64,000 bases of DNA from positions 1 to 64,000 of the forward strand of contig NZ_QICQ01000012.1 in assembly GCF_003201195.1 (NCBI RefSeq), in the 5' to 3' direction. This DNA is from Nitrosomonas eutropha. Its GTDB lineage: Bacteria; Pseudomonadota; Gammaproteobacteria; Burkholderiales; Nitrosomonadaceae. This document shows positions 32,682-42,908 of the stretch, piece after piece (positions within the stretch are counted from its first letter, which is position 1; every line of letters starts with the position of its first letter). The translations under genes and the position numbers were made by a program. The notes beneath the pieces were generated by a model. It was not told the origin of the DNA and searched no databases. It saw only the letters and a program-made list of their open reading frames with translations.

Positions 32682-33142
32682 ATGCATATTTGGGTCGATG
32701 CGGATGCATGTCCAGTCGTGATCAAAGATATTTTATTTCGGGCAGCACAACGTTGGAAACGGCCTTTAACGTTGGTGGCGAATCAGATGTTGTATATACA
32801 CCACCTTCGCTTTTGATTAGAGCGGTTCAAGTACCCCGTGGCTTTGATGTGGCGGATGATTATATTGTGCTACACGCGGGCGTTGGTGATTTGGTGGTTA
32901 CGGGCGATATTCCACTGGCAGCACAGTTAATTGATAAAGAAGCCTTCGTGCTCAGCCATCGAGGAGAGCTTTTCAGCGTAGATAACATACGTGAACGATT
33001 ATCGATACGCGATATGATGGAAGAATTGCGTAGTGCGGGGGTGGAAACGGGCGGACCTGCAGCGTTTAGTCAATCTGATCAGCGCGGATTTGCCAATGCA
33101 TTGGATCGTTTGATGATGAAGCTGAGTCAAACAGCCTCTTAG
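32682..33142 (+). pseudogene. Frameshifted YaiI/YqxD-family (DUF188) gene
   Basis: The first frame reads [20 protein letters not shown] and on to LVANQMLY, the typical DUF188 start with its Asp-rich nuclease-like motif, and then runs into a stop near 32816. The rest, [20 protein letters not shown] then DYIVLHAGVGDLVVTGDIPL to the end, continues in another frame. The break falls in TATATA at 32793-32798. Removing two bases would restore the usual LYTPPS reading. Family members are about 150 residues and of uncertain function. An AGGAG site precedes the ATG. The stop is seven bases before an IS remnant. Confidence 0.88.
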
Positions 33143-33148
33143 ATGTTT

Positions 33149-33900
33149 AGAACCTGTTTACGATCTTTTGAGTAGTAGTGCCAGGAAGGCCAGATGAATG
33201 AATTGCAAGCTGGTATGGAGTTTACGCTTGCGGTTTTTCCACAGCCGTCGATTCTTCTCCAGCCAGGCAAAACTGCGCTCCACCACCCAACGCTTGGGGA
33301 TAACGGTAGAGGTATGCAATTCACTGCGCTTGGCAATCTGTACTTGTATTGCACATGCACGCCCAGGATTTCGTGCACACCTTGTGCAAAGGGCTGGCCC
33401 ACATAGCCGCTGTCGCACAGCATACTTTGGACCTGCTCCAAGCTTGGCTTGCAGTGTTCCAAGGTTCTTGCAACGCACCTTTGCGATCAGTCACTTCTGC
33501 TGTCGTCACCGCAATGGCATGCGGCAAGCCCTGGGTATCGACAGCGATAGACGCTTGATGCCCGATACCTTCTTGCCTGCGTCATAGCCCTTCTGGCCCG
33601 CCATGTCCGTGTTTCTCACACTCTGCGCGTCCACGATCAAGAACGTGCGGCAAGCGTTGCGCCCCCGTTTCTCGCGGGCCGCGCCAACCTGATTTTTTAA
33701 TGCCTGCTCCAACACACTCACACCGTGCTGATCGGGCTCACTCCATTTGTGCCAATAAGGCATACACACGCTACCATTTGGGAAACTCACTGGGCAGGAA
33801 TCTCCATTGGCAACCGGTGCGCAGTAGGTATAGCACCGCGCAGAACACCTCATATAGATCCACTGTCGTAGGCTTGGTACTGCGTCACACGGCAGTGTCC
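33149..33900 (-). mobile_element. Decayed IS5-family element (remnant C)
   Basis: One terminal repeat is present at 33149-33167 (AGAACCTGTTTACGATCTT), matching that of remnant B. The transposase on the minus strand is recognisable in shifting frames: TVDLYEVFCAVLY, HKWSEPDQHGVSVLEQALKN, RTFLIVDAQSVRNTDMAGQK, YDAGKKVSGIK, AIAVTTAEVTDRKGAL and RWVVERSFAWLEKNRRLWKN with the stop TAA inside the terminal repeat. The DDE core is mostly kept, but frameshifts break it. The N-terminal end and left terminal repeat are missing. It is the same group as remnant B and not remnant A. Confidence 0.88.
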
Positions 33901-34058
33901 TGCCAAATAACCGTTTACACAAAAATTCTTACACTCTCGCATTTGTGCGTGTCATCCAATGCTTCGTCAAATATACTGCCGTTTACGGTTTACAGTAGGT
34001 TTGCATAATGGGTAGTTTAAGCAGTAATCTCCCTACATCGAAAAAAAGAAAATAAAAC

Positions 34059-35984
34059 ATGGCACTCGATTCGGAATCATCTGCCAGTAACAGGCAAGGA
34101 TCACGTAACGAGCAGGACACAAACCCCCGCCTCACTGCTGCTTTATGCCTAACCGCCCTGGGTGTGGTCTACGGTGATATCGCTACCAGCCCTCTATATG
34201 CGTTTCGCGAAGCACTGCACAATATAGCGCCCGACTCAAGAACGCCTGAAAGTATCCTGGGTATCCTGTCGTTGATTTTCTGGGCGCTGATTATCCTCGT
34301 TTCGATCAAGTATCTACTAATTATCATGCGCGCTGACAACCACGGCGAAGGCGGTATTCTGGCTCTGCTGGCACTGTTGCGCCCCTGGCGCGGATCGCCA
34401 CAACACCAGCGCAACGTACTGATTGTCCTTGGATTGTTTGGTGCGGCGCTGCTCTATGGCGACGGCATGATCACACCAGCGATTTCGGTACTGAGTGCCA
34501 TGGAAGGGCTGGAAGTGGCAGCACCACAACTGACATCCTACATAATCCCGGCAACCACCGTTATTCTGGTGCTGCTGTTTATGGTACAGAAGCGAGGTAC
34601 CGCGCGCATCGGCAGAGTCTTCGGCCCGATCATGCTAGTGTGGTTTGTAGTAATCGCCTTGCTCGGATTGAATGGGATCATTCACCATCCGCAGGTGTTG
34701 GTCGCGGTCAACCCCTATTATGGGATCAATTTCTTCACTGATAACGGCTGGAGCGCTTTCCGAGTTCTCGGTGGCGTGTTTCTCGCCCTAACCGGCGCCG
34801 AGGCTCTCTATGCGGATATGGGACATGTTGGGCGAGCGCCGATCCGGCTAATGTGGTTTGCCCTGGTACTGCCAGCCTTGTTACTTAATTATTTCGGGCA
34901 GGGGGCGCTACTATTGCTCGACCCACATGAGGCACAACCGTTTTTTCACCTAGCGCCGCCATCATTCCTATATTCCCTGGTAGGCCTGGCAACGCTCGCC
35001 ACTATCATTGCCTCTCAGGCGATCATTTCAGGTGTATTCTCGCTGACCCGGCAGGCGATTCAGCTTGGGCAGAGCCCACGGCTGACATTGGTGCAAACCT
35101 CCTCGGAGGAAATCGGCCAGGTCTACGTGCCTGCGGCAAACTGGTTCATGATGATTGCTGCCGTATGGCTGGTACTGCACTTCCGCTCCTCGGATAACCT
35201 CGCGGGTGCCTTTGGTATCGCGGTATCAGGTACTATGGTGATCACTACCATTCTGGCATTTTTTGTGATGCGCGAACGCTGGCACTGGAACATCCTGACC
35301 GCAGTAGCAGTGACGGTGGGGTTCCTGATAATTGACCTGGCCTTCTTCAGTTCAAATCTACTCAAGATCACGGATGGTGGCTGGTTCCCGCTGGCCATAG
35401 CCGTGTTCATATTTACCTTAATGATTACCTGGCAGCAGGGGCGCCAGCTTCTCATACAGAGAATACATAAGGAAACCGAGTCGTTCCAAGATTTTCTCCA
35501 ACGTATCGTGACTGATCCTCCTGTGCGTGTGTCTGGTACGGCAGTTTTCCTTACTATCCACCAGCACGATACACCGCCGGCATTACTCTACCAGCTAATT
35601 CACAATAAGGCCTTGCACGAACAAGTGGTCCTGGTTACTGTAATTACCGAAGAGGTGCCGCGTGTGCCGGCAGCAGAGCGCCTTGAAGTCATGGAGCTGT
35701 CTTCCGGTTTTCACCGCATCATTGTGCACTATGGATTCATGCAAAGTCCGAATGTTCCGGTGGCGCTGCGAGCATGTGAAACATTGGGATTGAAGATTGA
35801 TCTCGACACCACGACCTATTATCTCAGCCGTGCCTCGTTGATCCCCACCGACGAACGCCCCGGAATGGCGCTCTGGCGAGATCGCCTGTTTGCATTTATG
35901 TCACGCAACAGCGCCTGGCCAACGGCGTTCTACCATCTGCCGCCAGAGCACGTGATCGAGCTCGGCATACAGGTCGAGCTGTAA
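34059..35984 (+). CDS. kup: Kup-type low-affinity potassium transporter
   Basis: 641 residues. About twelve membrane helices in the first 450 residues include the family segments LGVVYGDIATSPLYAFREAL, NHGEGGILALLALLRP, GDGMITPAISVLSAMEGLEV and LTGAEALYADMGHVG. A cytoplasmic tail of about 180 residues follows. Kup proteins import K+ together with protons. The gene stands alone on the plus strand, 232 bases before norC, and its ribosome site is weak. Nothing unusual in length or motifs. Confidence 0.95.
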   Translation: MALDSESSASNRQGSRNEQDTNPRLTAALCLTALGVVYGDIATSPLYAFREALHNIAPDSRTPESILGILSLIFWALIILVSIKYLLIIMRADNHGEGGILALLALLRPWRGSPQHQRNVLIVLGLFGAALLYGDGMITPAISVLSAMEGLEVAAPQLTSYIIPATTVILVLLFMVQKRGTARIGRVFGPIMLVWFVVIALLGLNGIIHHPQVLVAVNPYYGINFFTDNGWSAFRVLGGVFLALTGAEALYADMGHVGRAPIRLMWFALVLPALLLNYFGQGALLLLDPHEAQPFFHLAPPSFLYSLVGLATLATIIASQAIISGVFSLTRQAIQLGQSPRLTLVQTSSEEIGQVYVPAANWFMMIAAVWLVLHFRSSDNLAGAFGIAVSGTMVITTILAFFVMRERWHWNILTAVAVTVGFLIIDLAFFSSNLLKITDGGWFPLAIAVFIFTLMITWQQGRQLLIQRIHKETESFQDFLQRIVTDPPVRVSGTAVFLTIHQHDTPPALLYQLIHNKALHEQVVLVTVITEEVPRVPAAERLEVMELSSGFHRIIVHYGFMQSPNVPVALRACETLGLKIDLDTTTYYLSRASLIPTDERPGMALWRDRLFAFMSRNSAWPTAFYHLPPEHVIELGIQVEL

Positions 35985-36114
35985 CACGGTATTATTTAGC
36001 GCAATGCATCCGCTCCAGACGATAAAGCAGCAGGTAGTTGAGGTAGTTGCGGGAATGGATCCAGGCAAGCAAATACGGCGATGTACAAGAGCCTCCATGC
36101 AGGTTCTGAGTCAT

Positions 36115-36143
36115 CAGACAAATGCCGACAAGTTGGCTATACT
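36115..36143 (+). promoter_or_regulatory. Candidate sigma-70 promoter for norCBQD
   Basis: A -35-like CAGACA (36115-36120), a 17-base spacer and a -10-like TATACT (36138-36143) lie about 70 bases before the norC ATG. No obvious FNR/NNR box (TTGAT-N4-ATCAA) was seen near it. Assigned by eye only. Confidence 0.4.
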
Positions 36144-36215
36144 CTGCAGCCCTAAAATACCAGCAACCCGGTCACAGCTATAATTACCCAAAATATTTGA
36201 ACAAGGAGAATAGCG

Positions 36216-36668
36216 ATGAGTGAAAGGTTTACTAAATCGGCTGCCCGTAATATTTTTTACGGCGGGACAGCTTTCTTCCTGCTACTTTTCATTGCACTTT
36301 CAATCCATACCCATCTATATATTGTCAACAGTTCGACTGATCAGGCAACACTCACGCCCTCTGTTGCGCAAGGAAAACAGGTATGGGAGCACAATGCCTG
36401 CATCAATTGCCATTCGCTACTGGGTGAAGGGGCTTATTTTGCTCCAGAACTGGGTAATGTTTGGGTCCGCTATGGCGGACGTGAGCATCCGGAGGGTGCA
36501 AGAATGGGATTAAAGGCCTGGATGAGAGCCCAGCCAACCGGTGTACCGGGACGTCGCCAGATGCCACAATTCAATTTAAGCGAACAGGAGCTGGATAACT
36601 TAATCGATTTTCTTGAGTGGGTCAGTCGTATTGATACACAAGGATGGCCTCCAAATACCGCAGGCTAA
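36216..36668 (+). CDS. norC: Nitric oxide reductase subunit C (cytochrome c)
   Basis: 150 residues. One N-terminal membrane anchor (about 13-31) holds a periplasmic cytochrome c domain with haem motif CINCH at 62-66, preceded by KQVWEHNA, and axial Met in GRRQMPQFNLSEQELDNL. NorC takes electrons from periplasmic carriers and passes them to NorB, which reduces two NO to N2O. AAGGAG precedes the ATG. First gene of norCBQD. In ammonia oxidisers this enzyme removes NO made during nitrifier denitrification. Confidence 0.97.
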   Translation: MSERFTKSAARNIFYGGTAFFLLLFIALSIHTHLYIVNSSTDQATLTPSVAQGKQVWEHNACINCHSLLGEGAYFAPELGNVWVRYGGREHPEGARMGLKAWMRAQPTGVPGRRQMPQFNLSEQELDNLIDFLEWVSRIDTQGWPPNTAG

Positions 36669-36704
36669 CTCACCTGAACAACTATCATACGAAGGAAAAT
36701 ATCC

Positions 36705-38051
36705 ATGAAATATTCGACCCAGAAGCTTGCTTACCCCTATTTCATCGCCGCATTAGCGCTGTTCCTTGTACAGGTATTGGCCGGTGTCCTTGCCGGTTCC
36801 GTCTATACCTTGCCTAATTTACTGGCAGAAAGTTTGCCATTCCACATTATTCGGATGATTCACACCAATGCCCTGCTGATCTGGCTGCTGCTAGGTTACT
36901 TCGGGGCAGCTTATTTTCTGATTCCTGAAGAAAGCGAGCGAGATATCCATAGCCCGAAAATTGCCTGGTTGCAATTGTTTATCTTCGTCTTCGCTGCACT
37001 GGCTGCCGTGGTGAGTTACCTGATGGGGATACATGAAGGCCGGGAGTTTCTGGAACAGCCTTTATGGGTCAAAGTGTTGTTAGTCGTTGCGTTCCTGTTA
37101 TTTCTGTACAACGTCTCTATGACAGTCCTCAAGGGACGAAAAACCGTTGTCTCCACAGTTCTGCTACTTGGCATGTGGGGGGCGGCACTGTTATTTCTAT
37201 TTGCCTTCTATAATCCGGATAACCTCGCACTGGACAAAATGTACTGGTGGTATGTCGTGCATCTCTGGGTGGAAGGCATATGGGAGTTAATCATGGCATC
37301 GATGCTTGCTTTTTTGTTAATCAAGATGACTGGCGTGGACCGTGAAGTCATCGAAAAATGGCTGTATGTGATTGTTGGTCTAGCGTTGTTCAGCGGATTG
37401 CTAGGCACCGGTCACCACTATTACTGGATTGGCACGCCAGGCTATTGGCAATGGATCGGCAGTCTGTTCTCGATTCTGGAAGTGCTGCCCTTCTTCGCTA
37501 TGGTGCTGTGGTGTTTCCACATGGTGTACCGCAGCGGACGCAATCATCCCAATAAGGCCGCCATGCTCTGGACCTTAGGCTGTCCGGTGATGGCTTTTTT
37601 CGGTGCCGGGGTATGGGGGCTAATGCACAGTTTCTCATTCATAAATTTTTACAGTCATGGTACGCAAATCACCGCTGCTCACGGACACATGGCATTTTAT
37701 GGTGCCTACGTCATGCTCAATCTGGCTTTCTTCACTTACGCCCTGCCACAATTGCGCAGCGTGCAACCATATAACCAGGTTTTGAATATGTGGGGTTTCT
37801 GGGTGATGACTGCTTCCATGGCGTTCATGACTTTTACGCTGACCTTTGCCGGGGTGCTGCAAACCCATTTACAACGCGTGGTCGGTATGGGGTTCATGGA
37901 AATTCAGCAGCAACTGGATTTATTCTACTGGATGCGGTTGTTGTCCGGTATCGTCTTTGTTGCCGGTGCAATCCTGTACATCTACGCCGCATTAGGACCT
38001 ACCAAAAATCAGGTGTCATCTTCGCCGAACTTGCAACCAACCCACAAATGA
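36705..38051 (+). CDS. norB: Nitric oxide reductase subunit B (catalytic)
   Basis: 448 residues with twelve membrane helices, the cNOR member of the haem-copper oxidase superfamily. Metal ligands are visible: HLWVEGIWELI (first FeB His plus the conserved Glu), GTGHHYYWIG (two FeB His) and SHGTQITAAHGHMAFYGAY (haem ligands). IRMIHTNALL near residue 50 holds the low-spin haem His. It lies 36 bases after norC with GAAGGA before ATG. Length matches cNOR and excludes the larger quinol-dependent type. Confidence 0.97.
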   Translation: MKYSTQKLAYPYFIAALALFLVQVLAGVLAGSVYTLPNLLAESLPFHIIRMIHTNALLIWLLLGYFGAAYFLIPEESERDIHSPKIAWLQLFIFVFAALAAVVSYLMGIHEGREFLEQPLWVKVLLVVAFLLFLYNVSMTVLKGRKTVVSTVLLLGMWGAALLFLFAFYNPDNLALDKMYWWYVVHLWVEGIWELIMASMLAFLLIKMTGVDREVIEKWLYVIVGLALFSGLLGTGHHYYWIGTPGYWQWIGSLFSILEVLPFFAMVLWCFHMVYRSGRNHPNKAAMLWTLGCPVMAFFGAGVWGLMHSFSFINFYSHGTQITAAHGHMAFYGAYVMLNLAFFTYALPQLRSVQPYNQVLNMWGFWVMTASMAFMTFTLTFAGVLQTHLQRVVGMGFMEIQQQLDLFYWMRLLSGIVFVAGAILYIYAALGPTKNQVSSSPNLQPTHK

Positions 38052-38082
38052 AACAGTTGCTCGCTACTCCTGGAATATATTC

Positions 38083-38874
38083 GTGACATCCACAACGACA
38101 GACCTGCCATTTTATGTTCCAGTCGGCAATGAGTGCGAACTGTTTGGAGTCGCCTACCGGCAACGTTTACCGCTGTTATTGAAAGGGCCGACTGGTTGCG
38201 GAAAAACACGGTTTGTTACTCACATGGCCGCCCGACTGGGGCGGCCGCTTTTCACGATCTCTTGTCATGATGACCTTACTGCATCCGATTTGACTGGTCG
38301 CTTCCTGATCAAAGGTGGGGAAACAGTATGGATGGACGGACCGCTAACCCACGCCATCCGCGAAGGCGGTATTTGTTATCTGGATGAAGTTGTGGAAGCA
38401 CGCAAGGATGTGACGGTCGTACTGCACCCCCTGACGGATGACCGACGTATGTTACCGTTGGAGCGCACCAATGAAATTCTGCAGGCACCGGACAACTTTA
38501 TGTTAGTCATCTCCTATAATCCCGGCTATCAGAACATTCTTAAATCACTCAAACCCAGTACCCGCCAACGTTTTATCGCCCTATCCTTTGATTTCCCTCC
38601 ACCGGAAATTGAGCTGGAAATTATCGCCAATGAAAGCGGCCTCGCAAGAGAACATTGCACTGCGCTGGTCAATCTAGCTACCCAACTGCGACTGCTGAAA
38701 GAAGTTGATCTGGAAGAAAGTGTTTCCACCCGGTTGCTGGTGTACTGCGCCACACTGATGGCGGCTGGGCTTGATCCCCTGCAGGCAGCACAAGCCGCAT
38801 TGATCGAACCATTAAGCGATGAGCCGGAAGTGCAACAAGGTTTATTTGAACTGATCCACGCTACTTTCGGTTAA
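38083..38874 (+). CDS. norQ: NorQ, AAA+ ATPase for nitric oxide reductase activation
   Basis: 263 residues of the MoxR/CbbQ/NirQ family. Walker A is GPTGCGKT at 35-42, and CYLDEVVEARKDV holds the Walker B part. NorQ works with NorD to insert the non-haem iron into NorB. Start is GTG, the first possible start in this frame downstream of norB. It follows norB by 31 bases and precedes norD by five bases, so the four genes are one transcript. Confidence 0.95.
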   Translation: MTSTTTDLPFYVPVGNECELFGVAYRQRLPLLLKGPTGCGKTRFVTHMAARLGRPLFTISCHDDLTASDLTGRFLIKGGETVWMDGPLTHAIREGGICYLDEVVEARKDVTVVLHPLTDDRRMLPLERTNEILQAPDNFMLVISYNPGYQNILKSLKPSTRQRFIALSFDFPPPEIELEIIANESGLAREHCTALVNLATQLRLLKEVDLEESVSTRLLVYCATLMAAGLDPLQAAQAALIEPLSDEPEVQQGLFELIHATFG

Positions 38875-38879
38875 GCACC

Positions 38880-40943
38880 ATGTGGCAATGGCTGGAGCTG
38901 GAAGAACAAATCGGCCGTCTCTGGCACCGACTAGTTGGCCAGTCTGAAAGTAGTTACCCACACTATCCTTCGGCCGCCGTTTCGCTGGAATCCATTCATG
39001 CAGCGTTGCGCACATTTTTTCATGGTATGGGCGGTGATCACGGTCTGTTACTGACGGCCACAACGCTACAAACGGTACGAAATCGTCCAAGTTGGAAACA
39101 GCGCCTGGGTCATCACCAAGAAAAACTGCCGTTGGCGGTACTTGGCCCGGAACGATTATTACTGCCCGCCGAGATTTGCTTGTTCCCAGAAGCATCGCTC
39201 AATCGGCAACTCTACTTCTGGTTAGCCGCTTTTTTTGCTATGACAGGCAAGAAAACGCTGATTAGATCAACCAATGTCATTGCGACTGCGCACGCTACCG
39301 AGAATGAAATGCAGCAGGCGGCAGCAAGTAGCAGTAAGCAATCCGGACATTTCGACGAAATAAGCCAGCATTGTCATCAATCCGCTTTTTCAAAGGATGA
39401 TCCATTCCAGACTGATCTTTATTTTCTTCATTGTGCCTGGCAAACCAGTCTTGCTATTTGTCAACGCTATCTGGGCTTAAGAAAAACATATCAGACACTG
39501 TGCTCTCATTTACTTCAAACACGTCCACCCCGTTCACTACCGACACAAGAGCACATTGTAGAATCCATTGTACTTGCCCTGCTTGGACAACCGTGTACTG
39601 ATCCGGCAGCAATCAATTTACTCGCACGCATCCAACAACCCGAACCGGATTTCAGTGATCTGCGTGCAGATAAAGGTTACCACCCGTTTCTGCCAGTGCC
39701 ATTATGGGGCACGATAGAAATAGATTCACCGTCGGGTACTACCCGAATATTGTCCGCTGATGAAGATCGGGTTGATCATTCTGTCAATCAGGAAGATCGA
39801 TGCAGTAGAAAAGCCCGGCGGAGAAAATTTGACCAGAGCGAACGTAATGATCCCCTATTACTAAACCGTTTTGAAAAATTGATCACCTGGTCGGAAATGG
39901 TGAATGTCAACCGACCAGTAGAAGATGATAATGAAGCAGGCGCTCGAGAAGTAGCTGATTCAATGGAAGAGCTGGCCGTTACTACCCATCGACGGCGCGC
40001 CTCCACAGTATTGAAATTTGATCTTGATCTGGCACCAGAAGATACCGATCCAGCCAGCCTGCTTGCGAAACTAACTTACCCTGAATGGGATTATCGCCGC
40101 AAACAATATCACGCTGCCCATTGTCAGGTGCTGTGCCGAATCGCCAGTGAAACCGGAGAGCAATGGGAACCCAGTGACGGTGCCCGGCGGCAGTTTCGCC
40201 GGATTTGCCGTCAGTTCGAGGCATTACGCCCTCGTAGGGAAATTTTACGCGGCCAGCCGGATGGCGCAGAACTGGATTTGGATGCACTCGTACGCGCCCA
40301 AGCGGATCAGGCCGCTCATGGCATGGGTACAGATCGGCTCTATCTTGCTGCACGCGAACAAGCACGAGATCTGGCGGTCGCGGTGCTGGTAGATGTTTCT
40401 CTCTCCACAGACAGCTGGATTGGCGGGCGGCGGGTGCTGGATATCGAGAAAGAAGCACTGGTTGCACTGGCCACTGGCATTGCCGCTTGTCAGGATTGTT
40501 TTTCAATTCACACCTTTACCTCACGCCAGCGCCATTTTGTGCAAATGACGACTGTGAAAGATTTTAACGAACCTTTCAGCAGCCGGACATTGCGATGTAT
40601 TGCAGCATTACGGCCAGGATACTACACCCGGATGGGCACAGCATTGCGCCATGTCAGCCAGTTACTGGCGCAACGACCAGAACGTCACCGCCTGATTCTG
40701 TTGCTGACTGATGGCAAACCCAACGATCTGGATCATTATGAAGGTCGCTACGGCGTTGAAGATACTCGCCAAGCGGTTATCGAAGCCCGGCGGCAAGGAT
40801 TGCAATTGTTTGGCATCACCATCGACCATGAAGCACAAGCTTATTTTCCTTATCTGTTCGGCCGTGGTGGCTACGCCATCATCAATCGGCCGGAACGACT
40901 CATCAAAATTATTCCGGCACTCTATCGGCAACTGACTGGCTGA
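38880..40943 (+). CDS. norD: NorD, von Willebrand factor A protein for nitric oxide reductase activation
   Basis: 687 residues. The C-terminal VWA domain (about 495-685) has the MIDAS motif DVSLSTDSW and LLLTDGKPNDLDHYEGRYG, highly typical for NorD. The N-terminal half is helical and variable, with a charged central part. NorD binds the NorQ ring and NorB during iron insertion. It is at the longer end for the family, close to the size of the related CbbO proteins. It converges on the TPR gene with 28 bases between stops. Confidence 0.94.
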   Translation: MWQWLELEEQIGRLWHRLVGQSESSYPHYPSAAVSLESIHAALRTFFHGMGGDHGLLLTATTLQTVRNRPSWKQRLGHHQEKLPLAVLGPERLLLPAEICLFPEASLNRQLYFWLAAFFAMTGKKTLIRSTNVIATAHATENEMQQAAASSSKQSGHFDEISQHCHQSAFSKDDPFQTDLYFLHCAWQTSLAICQRYLGLRKTYQTLCSHLLQTRPPRSLPTQEHIVESIVLALLGQPCTDPAAINLLARIQQPEPDFSDLRADKGYHPFLPVPLWGTIEIDSPSGTTRILSADEDRVDHSVNQEDRCSRKARRRKFDQSERNDPLLLNRFEKLITWSEMVNVNRPVEDDNEAGAREVADSMEELAVTTHRRRASTVLKFDLDLAPEDTDPASLLAKLTYPEWDYRRKQYHAAHCQVLCRIASETGEQWEPSDGARRQFRRICRQFEALRPRREILRGQPDGAELDLDALVRAQADQAAHGMGTDRLYLAAREQARDLAVAVLVDVSLSTDSWIGGRRVLDIEKEALVALATGIAACQDCFSIHTFTSRQRHFVQMTTVKDFNEPFSSRTLRCIAALRPGYYTRMGTALRHVSQLLAQRPERHRLILLLTDGKPNDLDHYEGRYGVEDTRQAVIEARRQGLQLFGITIDHEAQAYFPYLFGRGGYAIINRPERLIKIIPALYRQLTG

Positions 40944-40971
40944 CGTTCTTCAGAAGTTCCTTGGCTGCTGT

Positions 40972-42681
40972 CTATTTTATGAACCGCCTGATGGTATCCA
41001 GCAGCAGCTCGTTTTCAGGATGATCTTCCAGTGCTGTTTGCCAGATTTTTTCAGCATCCTGTTTAGCACCGGATATCCAGAGTAATTCTCCGTAATGTGC
41101 TGCAATCTCAGGGTCAGAGCGCGTATCAAAAGCAAGTTTTATATACTTGATCCCTTTTCTCGGATCACCCATCCGGTAATACACCCAGCCCAGGCTATCC
41201 AGAATGTAAGGATCATCAGGAGAGAGCTCAATCGCCTTCTGGACCAGCGCCAATGCCTCCGGCAACTGCTCTCCACGCTCGGCCAGGCTGTAACCCAGTG
41301 CATTGTAGGCATGAGCATTATCCGGTTTCAGCTGGATTAATTTACGCAGATCCCGTTCCAGCACATCCAGTTTGCCAATCTTGTCTGCCATCAAGGCGCG
41401 ATCATAAAGCAGCTCGATTTGTTCCGGATATTTCCGGAGATAGGCATCCAGCAAATCATACGCTCCCCGGAAATCATTATTATCTCGTAGCAACTGTGCT
41501 TCGGAGATCAGCAACTGCGTACGTTGCCGCTCATCCGAAACCTGGATCGTCTTCAGATAGTGTCTGGCAGCTACCACGCCATCCCGTTTTGCCAGCAAAT
41601 AAGCATAGCGCACATGCGCTGGAATATAACGATCTCCACTTGCCACCTTTTGATAGGCATCCATTGCCTGCGCATCACGCTGCGAGATCTCATAGATACG
41701 TCCCAGATTGAAATGAATCGTATCGGCATCCTCAAACCCCAGTTGCAAGGCACGTTTGAAATATTTTTCGGCATTTTCCAGATCATCCAGCTCGGCAGAT
41801 AATAGACCGATTGCCAGCGCGATATCCGGATTGGATGGATTGGCCTGTTCTAGTTTCTGAAATTGTTCACGCCCCCGATCAAATTCTTTTTCCTCCATCA
41901 ACATGCGGATATAGGCAATTCGCATATCATTGGCTCTGGGAAACCGGTCAAGATACTGACTGTAAAAGGCCTGTGCTTTGTCTGTATCAATTTTCTGCAG
42001 AATCTGTCCCTGGTGTACAGCAGCCATTTCCCATTCCGGTCGCAGCTTGAGCGCCTGGCTCATGGCTTCTGATGCCGATTTGAACTGACGGGCAACCCAT
42101 GCGGCCTGTGAAACAGCGAAATGGGCTTCCGGCAGATCAGGATAGGACGCTGCAAGCTGCCGAATGAGCTTTAGTACTGCCTCCTTGTCTGGATGATGAG
42201 ACAGAAGCTTGTTAAGCTGCATAAAAGCCTTATCGACGGTTTCCGGCTCAAGCACAAGCAACCGTTCAATATGAGGGCGCACTTTATTCAATTGGCCGGT
42301 CGCAACAAACAGCGCTACAGCTGCCTGATGTGCCTGTATGGAATTCGGTTCCAGCGTTGCCCATAAATCAATGGCTTCCCGGGCATCATCGAAACGACGC
42401 GCCCGCAGTGCGATATCAGTCGCATGCTCTGCGATTCCCGGGTCGCGTGTTTCCTTTGCCATCCGGATAAAGCTTTCCACAGCAACGCCTGGCTGATTCC
42501 GCTGCAAAGCAATTTCTCCCTGCAGGAAATCAAAAAGAAGATCAGCAGTGAGTTCAGTAACGGGTGCTGCATTCTCGGGCGCCTCCGAATCACCCATAAC
42601 TTTATTTCCTGTCTTGGGAAGCTGGGTACATCCCGCCACGCCCAGCAGCGTTGCTAATAATATCGTCAAAATAACATTCAT
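40972..42681 (-). CDS. TPR-repeat lipoprotein
   Basis: 569 residues. A lipoprotein signal peptide (MNVILTILLATLLGVAGC, lipobox VAGC) is followed by about a dozen tetratricopeptide repeats over nearly the whole length, for example HAYNALGYSLAERGEQLPEA and DPYILDSLGWVYYRMGDPRK near the end. It is probably held at the outer membrane and acts as a protein scaffold. It is transcribed in the same direction as the secretion operon but lies behind a terminator-like hairpin, so it may have its own promoter. A role in assembling that machine is possible but unproven. Confidence 0.85.
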   Translation of the reverse strand: MNVILTILLATLLGVAGCTQLPKTGNKVMGDSEAPENAAPVTELTADLLFDFLQGEIALQRNQPGVAVESFIRMAKETRDPGIAEHATDIALRARRFDDAREAIDLWATLEPNSIQAHQAAVALFVATGQLNKVRPHIERLLVLEPETVDKAFMQLNKLLSHHPDKEAVLKLIRQLAASYPDLPEAHFAVSQAAWVARQFKSASEAMSQALKLRPEWEMAAVHQGQILQKIDTDKAQAFYSQYLDRFPRANDMRIAYIRMLMEEKEFDRGREQFQKLEQANPSNPDIALAIGLLSAELDDLENAEKYFKRALQLGFEDADTIHFNLGRIYEISQRDAQAMDAYQKVASGDRYIPAHVRYAYLLAKRDGVVAARHYLKTIQVSDERQRTQLLISEAQLLRDNNDFRGAYDLLDAYLRKYPEQIELLYDRALMADKIGKLDVLERDLRKLIQLKPDNAHAYNALGYSLAERGEQLPEALALVQKAIELSPDDPYILDSLGWVYYRMGDPRKGIKYIKLAFDTRSDPEIAAHYGELLWISGAKQDAEKIWQTALEDHPENELLLDTIRRFIK

Positions 42682-42786
42682 TTCGTATCGGCCTTCGGCA
42701 ACTATTTATCTATACTAAGACTTTCAAACAACAAGCCTGGTTCTTGTGATTACGGTATATTCGGTTGGTTTCAATATTCTTTATTT

Positions 42787-42817
42787 AAAAAAACAATCAC
42801 TGATCAACTGGTTGATC
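42787..42817 (-). terminator. Terminator-like hairpin after the pseudopilin operon
   Basis: GATCAAC and GTTGATC arms (42802-42817) with two bases between, followed on the minus strand by a run of seven T after an 8-base gap. It lies about 90 bases beyond the stop of the last pilin-like gene and before the TPR gene. Confidence 0.45.
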
Positions 42818-42908
42818 CACAGAATTTTGCGGGGATGGGTAAGCGCTTACATCCGGAGCAGACTGATCCTGCGCAAATGGATTAAGTGAAACACTCGGGA
42901 ATCAGGCA

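Noticed and set aside
33912..34010. A second terminal repeat for remnant C (sequence with GTTTACAC or TTTACAGTAGGTTT)
   Set aside because: The matches to the known terminal repeat are too short and in unsuitable positions. The left end seems deleted.
35901..36098. A 65-codon minus-strand frame between kup and norC
   Set aside because: Overlaps the conserved end of kup and has no motif.
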